Shown here: positions 28,452 through 37,869 of the stretch, one piece after another | Position numbering within the stretch: position 1 is the stretch's first letter | Layout of the letters: each line of letters starts with the position of its first letter | Assembly (NCBI RefSeq): GCF_021172065.1 | Contig: NZ_CP087880.1 | Location: forward strand, 434,001-498,000 | DNA: 64,000 bases | Source: Pseudocitrobacter corydidari | GTDB taxonomy: Bacteria; Pseudomonadota; Gammaproteobacteria; Enterobacterales; Enterobacteriaceae | Reading direction: 5' to 3' | The notes under the pieces: model-generated | Databases searched by the model: none | What the model was told of the DNA's origin: nothing | What the model saw: the letters and a program-made list of their open reading frames with translations, nothing else | Made by a program: the position numbers and the translations under genes

Positions 28452-31127
28452 CTACAGCAAGCTCTTGACGTAGGCGTCAATGTCGCTGACATATTTTTCT
28501 ATGGCCGGAGCATCTTTCTCGCGAATTAAATGCTCAAGCGTTTCACACAACTGCTTGCCAGGAACCAGGTTAAGCATAGCAAACACCCCCTTCAGGCGGT
28601 GGGCTGTCTGTGCCAACGCGGCAAAATCACGCGCGTCGCATTCAGTATACAGCCTGCTAACATCTTCCGGTACCGTATCAACAAACAGCGCATAATAGCC
28701 GCTGGCCTGAAGCTCGGCGTTTTCATCGCCGCCAAGAGGTGATTCCGTGACCTCTTCCTGTGCCAGTTGCTCTTCAATAAGCTGAAGGACTGCGTCCTGC
28801 ATAGCATTACTGATATTAAAGTTAACACGCAGTTGGCCAGGGCCAATTTTGCGTATCCCAGCTTCATCATCGCTTAAAAGCAAGCCCGAAGCAGTAAGAT
28901 TAGACGGATTATCTGTTAAAAAGATATCAAATTCTTGACTCGTTGCCCTTTCGTCCGGCGTGATGCAGGTCGCACCCCAGCTTTCCAGCTGACGCGTCAC
29001 GATGGTGCGAATCTCGTTAGAGGTGATATCCACCATCGCAACCACGTCGTCCAGCAGGCGCTCTTCCTGCTCGCCTTCTTCTTCGCGCGGCGCCATCTTG
29101 ACGTGCAGCGAGTAGCGGGTGCCCAACGATTCGCGCGCTTTAATATTCAGATGCCCGCCCAGCTTGCGTGCCAGTTGGTCACACAGCCAGAAGGTGAGGG
29201 CGTTCGCTTTACCGTAACGGTCGGACTGGGTGTCGTTCAGATACGGGAAATGCAGGTTATCAATTTCACCGTGCGAGACGCCGTTGCCGGTATCCAGAAT
29301 GCGGAAGGTCAGGCGCTCGCCCGCAGACTCATCGGCGTTTACTTCCAGCGTAATTTTGCCAATCTGGGTCGTGGTTACCGCGTACTGAATAAGCAGCAAC
29401 AGAATACGGCGCAAGGCATCGCGATCGCCGTGACGCTGCTCTTTGGCCGGAAGCTGGTTGTTGATTAGCAGTTGCAGGCCTTTACGTTTGATCGCGGGCA
29501 GGACTTCAGGCACCACTTCATCAATCAAATCCTGTAGCGAGAAGAGCGTGGATGCGCCTTTCCAGCTATCATTTTCCAGCATATTGGCGAGCTGAATTTC
29601 ATCCACCAGGCGGACCAGCAGATCGGCGTTGTTCGCTAGCTTCTGGCTTTCCGTGGTATCTATCGCGGCGGCCTCGGCGGCCAGCGTTTTGATAGGTTGC
29701 TTTAAGGTGTCGCTGATATTCTGCATAAAGGCCGCGCGGCCCTGCTGGTTTTTCTCATACAGACGCTGCGCCTGCTTGAGCTTCTTATTCACCAGCACTT
29801 CGCGGTCTTGATCGCGAATAATAAAGATCTGCATCCGTGGCGAGACCTGACTGCGGAACTGGCGAATTTCGTACAGCTCATTATTAATAGTGGCCTGAAT
29901 CACCCCCTGATGCTGATCCGCCATGCTGGTGATATTTTGCAGGTTGAGGTGCGGCAACAGGTGATCGGCGATTTTATTGCTGATTAACGTACGGTTCGAT
30001 TCTTGATCGTGTACCAGCAGCCCCAGTGGCAGCAGCGAGACAATCTCTTCATTAATCGCGCGCAGTAAACGTAGTTCATTATTGGCACCCGACACCGGCG
30101 CGGTAGCTGCGCTTTTGCGGCCCGTCTGATGACGGAACGTGGAGTAACCGAACAGCGCCAGCGCCAGCAGGCCGATATTCAGCAGCAGCGGTAGCATGAT
30201 GTTCTGGAAGGTATCCAGCAACAGCGTGCCAAACGGGACCTGCCACACCAGACGCATGCCGGTCGAATTCAGCGATGAAGAGATCTCAATACGCGAGCTG
30301 TTGAAGTTAATCGCGACGCTATCACTGGGCTCTTTATCCTGGCTGCGCAGGGCGTTCTGCGACGGGTCCTGCTCGAGGCGGAAACTGTCGAGCGACATCG
30401 CTGGCGGCACCAGATCGTTAATCGGCAGGTCAAACGCCACCACCGTCGCAAGATGTCCCGGCTGGTTAAAGGTGGTGCGCAAAGTGAAGTAGTGGCCGTT
30501 TTGCCACGCCAGACGGCGCAGGGAAGAGAAGGTTTCACGTTCGTCCAGCGTATTCGCCTGCTGAAGCATCTCGGCGCGGCGCGAATCGACGATGTTTCCC
30601 ACCGTGGATTCTTTAAACCCGGAAGAGAGATCTTTTAGCGGCAGCGTAGAAATCAGGATCAGGCTGTTGTCCTGGCCGTTCAGGTAATACATCGACCAAG
30701 GGATGGTTTCCGCGCCCCACAGCGTATCGAGATAGGTGGACATGCGCTGGGTAATTTCCAGCGTCGAGCTGTCGTGGGAGCCGAAAATCAGCGCCTCGGT
30801 TTTGCGTCGCGGTTTTTCCAGGTAGTAGACGTCCTGCTTAAGGCGCGTTTCCTGCAACCCTTCGCTGGAGGTCGCCGTAGAGGGGGCGGCAGCAATGTTG
30901 TCGTAAATCTGCCAGGTCGCATAACGCCAGGTATCAATGCGCTTATGCACGGCATGGGTCATGTCGACTATCTGATAGCTTTTGTCCTTCAGCCACGCGT
31001 TTACTGCGCTCTGAATCATCACGCCCATCGTTACCAGCAATACGATGATCATTAACAGGAAGAAGCGGGTGATGCTGCCCGGCAGCAGGGAAAATTTACC
31101 GGACGTTTTCTTGTCAGACTGACTCAT
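28452..31127 (-). CDS. rcsD: RcsD, phosphotransfer protein of the Rcs phosphorelay
   Basis: An 891-residue inner-membrane protein (E. coli 890). TM1 is near residues 18-40 (FFLLMIIVLLVTMGVM), the second TM near 305-325 (LLLNIGLLALALFGY), enclosing a periplasmic sensor region. A degenerate, kinase-like middle, an ABL domain and a C-terminal HPt domain follow; the phosphorylated His is in TAHRLKGVFAML near residue 842. The start at 31127 gives MSQSDKK, close to the E. coli N-terminus; the frame is open for another 54 codons upstream, which is probably untranslated. Confidence 0.96.
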   Translation of the reverse strand: MSQSDKKTSGKFSLLPGSITRFFLLMIIVLLVTMGVMIQSAVNAWLKDKSYQIVDMTHAVHKRIDTWRYATWQIYDNIAAAPSTATSSEGLQETRLKQDVYYLEKPRRKTEALIFGSHDSSTLEITQRMSTYLDTLWGAETIPWSMYYLNGQDNSLILISTLPLKDLSSGFKESTVGNIVDSRRAEMLQQANTLDERETFSSLRRLAWQNGHYFTLRTTFNQPGHLATVVAFDLPINDLVPPAMSLDSFRLEQDPSQNALRSQDKEPSDSVAINFNSSRIEISSSLNSTGMRLVWQVPFGTLLLDTFQNIMLPLLLNIGLLALALFGYSTFRHQTGRKSAATAPVSGANNELRLLRAINEEIVSLLPLGLLVHDQESNRTLISNKIADHLLPHLNLQNITSMADQHQGVIQATINNELYEIRQFRSQVSPRMQIFIIRDQDREVLVNKKLKQAQRLYEKNQQGRAAFMQNISDTLKQPIKTLAAEAAAIDTTESQKLANNADLLVRLVDEIQLANMLENDSWKGASTLFSLQDLIDEVVPEVLPAIKRKGLQLLINNQLPAKEQRHGDRDALRRILLLLIQYAVTTTQIGKITLEVNADESAGERLTFRILDTGNGVSHGEIDNLHFPYLNDTQSDRYGKANALTFWLCDQLARKLGGHLNIKARESLGTRYSLHVKMAPREEEGEQEERLLDDVVAMVDITSNEIRTIVTRQLESWGATCITPDERATSQEFDIFLTDNPSNLTASGLLLSDDEAGIRKIGPGQLRVNFNISNAMQDAVLQLIEEQLAQEEVTESPLGGDENAELQASGYYALFVDTVPEDVSRLYTECDARDFAALAQTAHRLKGVFAMLNLVPGKQLCETLEHLIREKDAPAIEKYVSDIDAYVKSLL

Positions 31128-31515
31128 TGGCGTGTGTAACCCATCATAACGGCATCTGAATGAGAATATGCTCAGACATAGGTGAGCGTGAAACGTCTTA
31201 ACCTGTTTTGCGCGGCGAACCCACGTCAAATTCTGTGTAACAGGCGAGAGTACAGCAGGCAGTATAAAGGGAACTGTGCCAATTGCCATACTTCAGCGGG
31301 TTTCAGCCTCTGAAATGGAGAAAAAATGCGGCTAATAAAGAGGGGAGAGAGGGGAATTGGGGTGTTTGGGTTAAGTAAAACTGGCACGAATTAACGCAGA
31401 ATATTGTATGAAAATTATGTTAGCAATTTGTTATGAGTTCTGCGTATGATTAATTAATGACCGTTATAATTCAGGAGGGTTAGCATACAACGATTAAAGT
31501 TACGTAAAGAAAGGT
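31128..31515. other. Gene-free region between rcsD and micF
   Basis: 388 bases without a supportable gene. It should contain the rcsD promoter (leftward). AT-rich tracts occur around 31430-31480; no strong operator or stem-loop other than the micF terminator was seen. Confidence 0.5.
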
Positions 31516-31608
31516 AAAAAAAACCGGATGCGATGCATCCGGTGGAATTAGGGGTAAACAGACATTCAGAACTGAATGACGGTAATAAATAAAGTTAATG
31601 ATGATAGC
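31516..31608 (-). ncRNA. micF: MicF antisense small RNA
   Basis: The reverse strand gives a 93-nt RNA beginning GCTATCATCATTAACTTTAT and ending in a terminator hairpin (ACCGGATGC...GCATCCGGTTTTTTTT). Length, 5' seed region and position divergent from ompC match E. coli micF, which pairs with the ompF ribosome-binding region with help from Hfq. In E. coli it is turned on by SoxS, MarA, Rob and OmpR. Confidence 0.95.
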
Positions 31609-31765
31609 GATATCTATTTTAGTTGCGGGTGAAACTTTTGTTTTACCATTCAGTGCTATACCTGTAACCAATTTTAATTGATTGATAATGAAGGATTATT
31701 TCAAAACTCTTTGTTTATCCGTGCTATTTTTCTTACCCATTTGTGCGAAAAAAAGTTCCGAAGAA

Positions 31766-31842
31766 TTTACATCTTGAAACATCTATATGGATAAATGAAA
31801 CACCTTTAAGGTTTTAGTATCATTTTGGTGTTGGATTATTCT
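31766..31842 (+). promoter_or_regulatory. ompC promoter with tandem OmpR sites
   Basis: TTTACATCTTGAAACATCTA (31766-31785) matches the E. coli C1 OmpR site with one change; AT-rich C2-like (TGGATAAATGAAACACCTT) and C3-like (AAGGTTTTAGTATCATTTT) copies follow at about 20-base spacing. The -10 is TATTCT at 31837-31842. Between here and the ATG lies an untranslated leader of roughly 85 bases with AGAGGG before the start codon. Confidence 0.8.
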
Positions 31843-31936
31843 GCATTTTGCAGCACAATGGGTTCGCCGACTGGTTAATGAGGGTTGACCAGTAAGCAGT
31901 GGCATATAAAAAGGCATATAACAGAGGGTTATTAAC

Positions 31937-33067
31937 ATGAAAGTTAAAGTACTGTCCCTCCTGGTACCAGCACTGCTGGTAGCGGGCGCAGCAAATGCGG
32001 CTGAAATTTATAACAAAGACGGCAACAAATTAGATCTGTACGGTAAAATCGACGGTCTGCACTACTTCTCCGATGACAATGGCGTAGACGGCGACCAGAC
32101 CTACATGCGTATCGGCGTTAAAGGCGAGACTCAGATTCAGGACCAACTGACCGGTTACGGCCAGTGGGAATACAACGTTCAGGCGAACAATACTGAAGAT
32201 TCCAGCGATCAGGCGTGGACTCGTCTGGCATTCGCCGGTCTGCGCTTCGGTGATGCAGGTTCCTTCGACTACGGTCGTAACTACGGCGTTGTTTACGACA
32301 TCACTTCCTGGACCGACGTTCTGCCGGAATTCGGCGGCGACACCTACGGTTCTGACAACTTCCTGCAGTCTCGTGCTAACGGCGTTGCAACCTACCGTAA
32401 CACTGACTTCTTCGGTCTGGTTGATGGCCTGAACTTTGCTCTGCAATACCAGGGTAAAAACGGCAGCGTGAGCGGCGAAGGTACGACTAACAATGGTCGT
32501 GGCGATCTGAAACAGAACGGTGACGGCTTCGGCGGCTCCCTGTCTTATGACATCGGTGAAGGCTTCAGCGTGGGTGGTGCGATTGCCAGCTCTAAACGTA
32601 CTGATGCTCAGAACACCAACCCGGACTTTGGTCGTGGCGATAAAGCGACTACCTATACCGGTGGTCTGAAATATGATGCGAATAACATCTATTTGGCTGC
32701 GCAGTACACCCAGTCTTATAATGCGACTCGCTTTGGTAAAGTTACCGATACTACGTCCTTCGGTGGATATGCTGATAAAGCGCAGAACTTTGAAGTTGTT
32801 GCACAGTATCAGTTCGACTTCGGTCTGCGTCCGTCCGTTGCTTACCTGCAGTCTAAAGGCAAAGACCTCGTAGCTGCTGGTGGCCGTGACTTCGGCGACC
32901 AGGATCTGGTTAAATACGTTGATGTTGGCGCGACCTACTACTTCAACAAAAACATGTCTACCTATGTTGATTACAAAATCAACCTGCTGGATGACAACAC
33001 CTTCACCCGCGCTGCTGGCATCTCTACCGATGACGTCGTAGCACTGGGTCTGGTTTACCAGTTCTAA
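31937..33067 (+). CDS. ompC: OmpC, general outer-membrane porin
   Basis: A 376-residue precursor (E. coli 367) with a 21-residue signal peptide ending AANA and mature start [16 protein letters not shown]. It is a 16-strand trimeric porin: the constriction-loop motif [12 protein letters not shown] and the C-terminal LGLVYQF are present. Extra residues relative to E. coli appear mainly in surface loops (for example around [15 protein letters not shown]), where porins vary most. Osmotic control by EnvZ-OmpR is indicated by the sites upstream, and micF is divergent. Confidence 0.97.
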   Translation: MKVKVLSLLVPALLVAGAANAAEIYNKDGNKLDLYGKIDGLHYFSDDNGVDGDQTYMRIGVKGETQIQDQLTGYGQWEYNVQANNTEDSSDQAWTRLAFAGLRFGDAGSFDYGRNYGVVYDITSWTDVLPEFGGDTYGSDNFLQSRANGVATYRNTDFFGLVDGLNFALQYQGKNGSVSGEGTTNNGRGDLKQNGDGFGGSLSYDIGEGFSVGGAIASSKRTDAQNTNPDFGRGDKATTYTGGLKYDANNIYLAAQYTQSYNATRFGKVTDTTSFGGYADKAQNFEVVAQYQFDFGLRPSVAYLQSKGKDLVAAGGRDFGDQDLVKYVDVGATYYFNKNMSTYVDYKINLLDDNTFTRAAGISTDDVVALGLVYQF

Positions 33068-33083
33068 TCGACTGCGAACCTGC

Positions 33084-33111
33084 AAAAAAGGAGCCGAAAG
33101 GCTCCTTTTTT
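33084..33111 (+). terminator. Rho-independent terminator of ompC
   Basis: AAAAAAGGAGCC, GAAA tetraloop, GGCTCCTTTTTT, 16 bases after the ompC stop. Confidence 0.95.
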
Positions 33112-33170
33112 ATGCCCTGTTTAAGCGAATTGGTGTACTCTTGCGCGCATTGCAGGAGAAATAATACCGG

Positions 33171-34223
33171 ATGGAAATGAATATCTTACGTGCGGCTCTG
33201 GTCAGCGCCGCGTTACTGCTTGCTGGATGCGATAACGCCAGTACCGCCGTGCCGTCAAAAGAAACCGCAACGGTGCTTGAAGGCAAGACAATGGGCACCT
33301 TCTGGCGCGTGAGCGTGGTAGATATCGATAAAAAACGTGCCGATGAACTACGCGAAAAAATCCAGACGCAGCTTAATGGCGACGACCAGTTGCTCTCAAC
33401 GTGGAAAAACGACTCTGCGCTGATGCGCTTTAACCTCTCTTCCAGCACTGCGCCGTGGCCGGTTACCGAAGCGATGGCGGATATCGTCACCGAATCCCTG
33501 CGTATCGGGCAAAAAACCCAGGGCGCGATGGACGTTACCATCGGCCCGCTGGTGAATCTGTGGGGCTTTGGTCCGGATAAACAGCCGGTCAGTACGCCGA
33601 CGCAGGAACAAATCGATGCGGCAAAAGCGAAAACCGGCTTGCAGCATCTGACGGTGATTAACACCGCAGGCCGCCAGTATCTGCAAAAAGATCTCCCGGA
33701 ACTCTATGTTGATCTTTCAACCGTTGGCGAAGGCTATGCGGCGGATCATCTTGCGCGCCTGATGGGCCAGGAGGGGATCTCACGTTACCTGGTCTCCGTT
33801 GGCGGCGCACTCTCAAGTCGGGGCATGAATGCGGAAGGTCGCCCGTGGCGCGTGGCGATTCAAAAACCGACCGATAAAGAGAACGCGGTACAGGCGATTG
33901 TCGATATCAACGGTCACGGGATCAGCACGTCCGGCAGCTATCGCAACTACTACGAGCTTGACGGTCAGCGAATCTCTCACGTTATCGACCCGCAAACCGG
34001 CCGACCCATTACCCACAAACTGGTTTCCGTGACGGTGATTGCGCCGACGGCGCTGGAAGCCGATGCCTGGGATACCGGCCTGATGGTTCTCGGCCCGGAA
34101 AAAGCCAAAGAAGTGGTGCGCGAACAGGGGCTGGCGGTGTACATGATCATGAAAGAGGGTGATAACTTCACTACCTGGATGTCACCGCAGTTCAAAGCGT
34201 TTCTGGTGAACGGTAAAAATTAA
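33171..34223 (+). CDS. apbE: ApbE, FAD:protein FMN transferase (lipoprotein)
   Basis: A 350-residue periplasmic lipoprotein: signal with lipobox LLAGC (Cys20), then the ApbE fold with GKTMGTFWRV, LSTVGEGYAADHLA, HGISTSGSYRNYYE and HVIDPQTGRP, and the metal-binding region DAWDTGLMVLG. It attaches FMN covalently to proteins such as Rnf and Nqr subunits. Length matches E. coli ApbE. The next gene, ada, starts 72 bases later. Confidence 0.95.
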   Translation: MEMNILRAALVSAALLLAGCDNASTAVPSKETATVLEGKTMGTFWRVSVVDIDKKRADELREKIQTQLNGDDQLLSTWKNDSALMRFNLSSSTAPWPVTEAMADIVTESLRIGQKTQGAMDVTIGPLVNLWGFGPDKQPVSTPTQEQIDAAKAKTGLQHLTVINTAGRQYLQKDLPELYVDLSTVGEGYAADHLARLMGQEGISRYLVSVGGALSSRGMNAEGRPWRVAIQKPTDKENAVQAIVDINGHGISTSGSYRNYYELDGQRISHVIDPQTGRPITHKLVSVTVIAPTALEADAWDTGLMVLGPEKAKEVVREQGLAVYMIMKEGDNFTTWMSPQFKAFLVNGKN

Positions 34224-34230
34224 AAAGCAA
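34218..34230 (+). promoter_or_regulatory. Putative Ada-binding site
   Basis: AAT, six bases, GCAA: the pattern recognised by methylated Ada at ada and aidB promoters. It lies 66-78 bases before the ada start and overlaps the end of apbE. Confidence 0.5.
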
Positions 34231-34295
34231 GATTGCCGGTTTTTTGCTGTCTCCTCCAGGGCAAAGTCGTCATACACTTACTGGAGGAGCCTGAT

Positions 34296-35360
34296 ATGAC
34301 ATCTCACACTTTCCATACTGATGAGCGCCGCTGGCAGGCGGTGCTTGAGCGCGATGCCGGAGCCGACGGGCAGTTTGTCTTTGCGGTCCGCACCACCGGT
34401 ATTTTTTGTCGCCCCTCCTGCAAAGCGCGCCATGCGTTGCGCCAGAATGTGCAATTTTATCCTGATGCTGATGCGGCGCTGCAGGCCGGTTTTCGCCCCT
34501 GTAAACGCTGCCAGCCGGATACGCTCGATCCCCAGTTGCAAAAAGTGAACAAAGTGGCGATAGCCTGTCGAATGCTCGAACAGGATGCGCCCGTTACCCT
34601 GGACGCGCTGGCCGAGGCGGTGGCTGTCAGTCCCTACCATTTCCACCGTTTGTTTAAGTCGGTCACCGGCGTCACGCCAAAAGCGTGGCAGCAAGCGTGG
34701 CGCGCCCGGCGCCTGCGTGACGCGCTGGCGGAAGGCGAGGCGGTGACCCATGCCGTACTCAACGCTGGTTTCCCGGATAGCAGCAGCTACTATCGCCATG
34801 CCGATCGGCTGCTTGGTATGACGGCAAAACAGTATCGACGCGGCGGTGAAGAGGCGGTTATCCAATATGCGCTGGAAGATTGCCGATTCGGACGTTGCCT
34901 GGTGGCGCTGAGCACGCGTGGCATCTGCGCCGTGCTGTTGGGCGATAGTGATGCCCAGCTGACGACAGAGCTTCAGCAACTTTTCCCCTCGGCGCAATCG
35001 CAGCAGGGTAGCCCGGCTTTTCACCAGCAAATTCATGAGGTGGTGAGGCGGCTGGATGATCAACAGTTGCCGCTGAATTTACCGCTGGATATTCGCGGCA
35101 CCGCCTTTCAGCAGCAGGTCTGGCAGGCACTGTGTGCGATTCCGCTGGGTGAAACGCGCAGCTATCAACAAATCGCCACGGCTATTGGTAATCCGAAAGC
35201 CGTGCGCGCGGTGGCCGGTGCCTGTGCGGCAAACAAACTGGCGATCGTTATTCCGTGCCATCGCGTGGTACGTGAAGATGGCAGCCTGTCGGGATACCGC
35301 TGGGGCGTGGGGCGCAAAGCGGCGCTGCTGGCGGATGAGAAAAATGCCGGAGGGAAATAA
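34296..35360 (+). CDS. ada: Ada, methylation-responsive activator and O6-methylguanine-DNA methyltransferase
   Basis: A 354-residue protein, exactly the E. coli length. The N-terminal domain has the zinc cysteines C38, C42, C69 and C72 (C38 accepts methyl from phosphotriesters), followed by an AraC-type helix-turn-helix region (VTPKAWQQAWRARRLRDAL) and the C-terminal methyltransferase with IPCHRVV (active Cys near 321). ATG at 34296 has GGAGGAG 9 bases upstream. It overlaps alkB by one base, forming the adaptive-response operon. Confidence 0.97.
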   Translation: MTSHTFHTDERRWQAVLERDAGADGQFVFAVRTTGIFCRPSCKARHALRQNVQFYPDADAALQAGFRPCKRCQPDTLDPQLQKVNKVAIACRMLEQDAPVTLDALAEAVAVSPYHFHRLFKSVTGVTPKAWQQAWRARRLRDALAEGEAVTHAVLNAGFPDSSSYYRHADRLLGMTAKQYRRGGEEAVIQYALEDCRFGRCLVALSTRGICAVLLGDSDAQLTTELQQLFPSAQSQQGSPAFHQQIHEVVRRLDDQQLPLNLPLDIRGTAFQQQVWQALCAIPLGETRSYQQIATAIGNPKAVRAVAGACAANKLAIVIPCHRVVREDGSLSGYRWGVGRKAALLADEKNAGGK

Positions 35361-36010
35361 TGCTCGATCTCTTTGCCGATGAAGCACCCTGGCAGGAACC
35401 GCTGGCGGCGGGCGCCGTCATCCTTCGTCGCCAGGCGCTAAGCCAGTCCAGCGAACTGCTGGCGGCGATTGAACAGGTCGCCGCGCTGTCACCGTTTCGC
35501 CAGATGGTGACGCCCGGCGGCTATACCATGTCGGTGTCGATGACCAACTGCGGCCCGCTTGGCTGGAGTACCGATCGGCACGGTTACTGCTATACGGCGC
35601 GCGATCCGCTGACGGGCAAATCCTGGCCGTCCATGCCTGATGTGTTCCGCAGGCTGGCGCTGGAAGCGGCGACGCTGGCGGGCTATGCCGATTTTTCGCC
35701 GGACGCCTGCCTGATTAACCGCTACCTTCCGGGCGCGAAACTGTCGCTGCATCAGGATAAAGACGAAGCCACGCTGAGCGCACCGATTGTATCGGTTTCG
35801 CTGGGCTTGCCCGCCGTGTTCCAGTTTGGCGGCCTGAAACGTAACGATCCGCTCCAGCGCGTGCTGCTGGAACATGGCGATGTGGTGGTATGGGGCGGCG
35901 AATCGCGCCTCTTTTATCACGGTATTCAGCCGCTCAAACCGGGTCACCATCCACAGGTTGGCTCACTGCGCTATAACCTCACGTTTCGTCATGCAGGTAA
36001 TCAAGAATAA
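35360..36010 (+). CDS. alkB: AlkB, 2-oxoglutarate/Fe(II)-dependent DNA/RNA demethylase
   Basis: A 216-residue dioxygenase, the E. coli length. Fe ligands H131 and D133 (LHQDKD) and H187 (LFYHGIQ) and the 2-oxoglutarate arginines in SLRYNLTFR are present. It repairs 1-methyladenine and 3-methylcytosine by oxidative demethylation. Its start overlaps the ada stop (TAATG). Confidence 0.97.
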   Translation: MLDLFADEAPWQEPLAAGAVILRRQALSQSSELLAAIEQVAALSPFRQMVTPGGYTMSVSMTNCGPLGWSTDRHGYCYTARDPLTGKSWPSMPDVFRRLALEAATLAGYADFSPDACLINRYLPGAKLSLHQDKDEATLSAPIVSVSLGLPAVFQFGGLKRNDPLQRVLLEHGDVVVWGGESRLFYHGIQPLKPGHHPQVGSLRYNLTFRHAGNQE

Positions 36011-36086
36011 AAATAAGAATTATTCTTGATGTACTCGTACGGCAGTTTACACTGCACGCTGTTTTTATTTTCCGGGTTGCTGTTTT

Positions 36087-37730
36087 ATGGAACTTCTCCT
36101 GCTTGTCTGGCGCCAGTACCGCTGGCCATTTATTGCCGTTATGGCGCTGAGTTTGTTGAGCGCGGCGTTGGGGATTGGGCTGATTGCCTTCATTAATCTG
36201 CGTTTAATCACGACGGTAGATATGTCACTGACAGTGCTGCCAGAGTTTCTCGGGCTGCTGCTATTGCTGATGGCGGTTACGCTGGGTTCGCAGCTGGCGC
36301 TGACCACGCTCGGACATCACTTTGTTTATCGTCTGCGCAGCGAATTCATTAAACGTATTCTGGACACCCAGGTTGAACGCATCGAAAAACTCGGCAGCGC
36401 GGCGCTGCTGGCGGGCCTGACCAGCGATGTGCGGGCGATCACCATCGCTTTCGTCCGTCTGCCGGAACTGGTGCAGGGAATTATTCTGACCTTTGGATCC
36501 GCCGCTTACCTGGCATTTCTGTCGACCAAAATGCTGCTGGTGACCGCGCTGTGGATGGCGCTGACCATCTGGGGCGGCTTTGTGCTGGTGGCGCGGGTCT
36601 ATAAACATATGGCGATTCTGCGTGAGACGGAAGATGCGCTGTATCAGGATTACCAGACCGTGCTGGAAGGGCGCAAAGAGCTCACCCTCAACCGGGAACG
36701 CGCTGAGTATGTCTTTAAGCAGCTCTATATTCCTGACGCGAAAAGCTACCGTCACCATATTGTGCGTGCGGATACTTTCCACCTGAGCGCGGTGAACTGG
36801 TCGAATATTATGATGCTGGGCGCCATCGGCCTGGTCTTCTGGATGGCAAACAGTCTGGGTTGGGCGGATACCGCCGTGGCGGCGACATACTCGCTGACGC
36901 TGCTGTTCCTGCGCACGCCGCTGTTATCGGCCGTTGGCGCGCTGCCGACGTTGCTCAGCGCGCAGGTGGCGTTCAAAAAGCTCAACACCTTCTCGCTTGC
37001 CCCTTACCAGGCGGAATTCCCGGTGCCAAAAGCGTATCCGAACTGGCAAACGCTCGAACTGCGCGATGTAGAGTTTCACTATGAAGACAACACTTTCGCC
37101 GTGGGCCCGATTAATCTGACGCTCCATCGCGGCGAACTGGTGTTCCTGATTGGCGGCAACGGCAGCGGTAAATCGACGCTCGCGATGCTGCTTACCGGGC
37201 TCTATCAACCGGTTAAAGGGCAGATTCTGCTGGATGGCAAACCGCTGGCGGCGGACAAACCGGAAGATTACCGTAAGCTGTTCTCAGCGGTCTTCACTGA
37301 CGTCTGGCTGTTTGACCAGTTGCTGGGGCCGGAAGGAAAACAGGCCGACCCGGCGCTGGTGGATAAGTGGCTGGAACAGCTGAAAATGGGGCATAAGGTG
37401 AAGCTGGAAAACGGCAAAATCCTTGACCTTAAACTCTCTAAAGGGCAGAAGAAGCGCGTGGCGCTGCTGCTGGCGTTAGCGGAAGAACGAGACATCATTA
37501 TGCTGGATGAGTGGGCCGCCGATCAGGATCCGCACTTCCGCCGTGAGTTCTACCAGATATTGCTTCCGCTGATGCAACAGATGGGTAAAACGGTCTTTGC
37601 TATCAGCCACGACGACCACTACTTCATCCATGCCGATCGTCTGCTGGAGATGCGCAATGGTCAATTGAGTGAGCTTACCGGTGAGGAACGCGACGCCGCC
37701 TCGCGCGATGCGGTCGCCCGAACGGCCTAA
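36087..37730 (+). CDS. yojI: YojI, ABC exporter (microcin J25 efflux)
   Basis: A 547-residue half-size ABC exporter identical in length to E. coli YojI: six N-terminal TM segments (about 1-310) then an ATPase with Walker [10 protein letters not shown], signature LSKGQKKR and Walker [14 protein letters not shown]. In E. coli it exports microcin J25 with TolC. The 76-base gap after alkB contains a perfect AAGAAT-T-ATTCTT palindrome (36015-36027). Confidence 0.95.
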   Translation: MELLLLVWRQYRWPFIAVMALSLLSAALGIGLIAFINLRLITTVDMSLTVLPEFLGLLLLLMAVTLGSQLALTTLGHHFVYRLRSEFIKRILDTQVERIEKLGSAALLAGLTSDVRAITIAFVRLPELVQGIILTFGSAAYLAFLSTKMLLVTALWMALTIWGGFVLVARVYKHMAILRETEDALYQDYQTVLEGRKELTLNRERAEYVFKQLYIPDAKSYRHHIVRADTFHLSAVNWSNIMMLGAIGLVFWMANSLGWADTAVAATYSLTLLFLRTPLLSAVGALPTLLSAQVAFKKLNTFSLAPYQAEFPVPKAYPNWQTLELRDVEFHYEDNTFAVGPINLTLHRGELVFLIGGNGSGKSTLAMLLTGLYQPVKGQILLDGKPLAADKPEDYRKLFSAVFTDVWLFDQLLGPEGKQADPALVDKWLEQLKMGHKVKLENGKILDLKLSKGQKKRVALLLALAEERDIIMLDEWAADQDPHFRREFYQILLPLMQQMGKTVFAISHDDHYFIHADRLLEMRNGQLSELTGEERDAASRDAVARTA

Positions 37731-37737
37731 CCTGATG

Positions 37738-37765
37738 AAAAAAGCGGCATTCGCCGCTTTTTTTA
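37738..37765 (+). terminator. Rho-independent terminator of yojI
   Basis: A-run, AAGCGGC, short loop, GCCGCTT then a run of T, 7 bases after the yojI stop. Confidence 0.93.
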
Positions 37766-37869
37766 TGAGTATTAAAATGCTGTTTATTATTATTTACATT
37801 ACTCCACGCTATGCTTAATGCTCCCGGCCTACCTGCCGGGCATTCATATGACCGAAAGGATGACCGGCA

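Noticed and set aside
32030..33085. A 351-codon open frame opposite ompC
   Set aside because: Antisense shadow of ompC, caused by strong codon bias; no domain and no ribosome-binding site.
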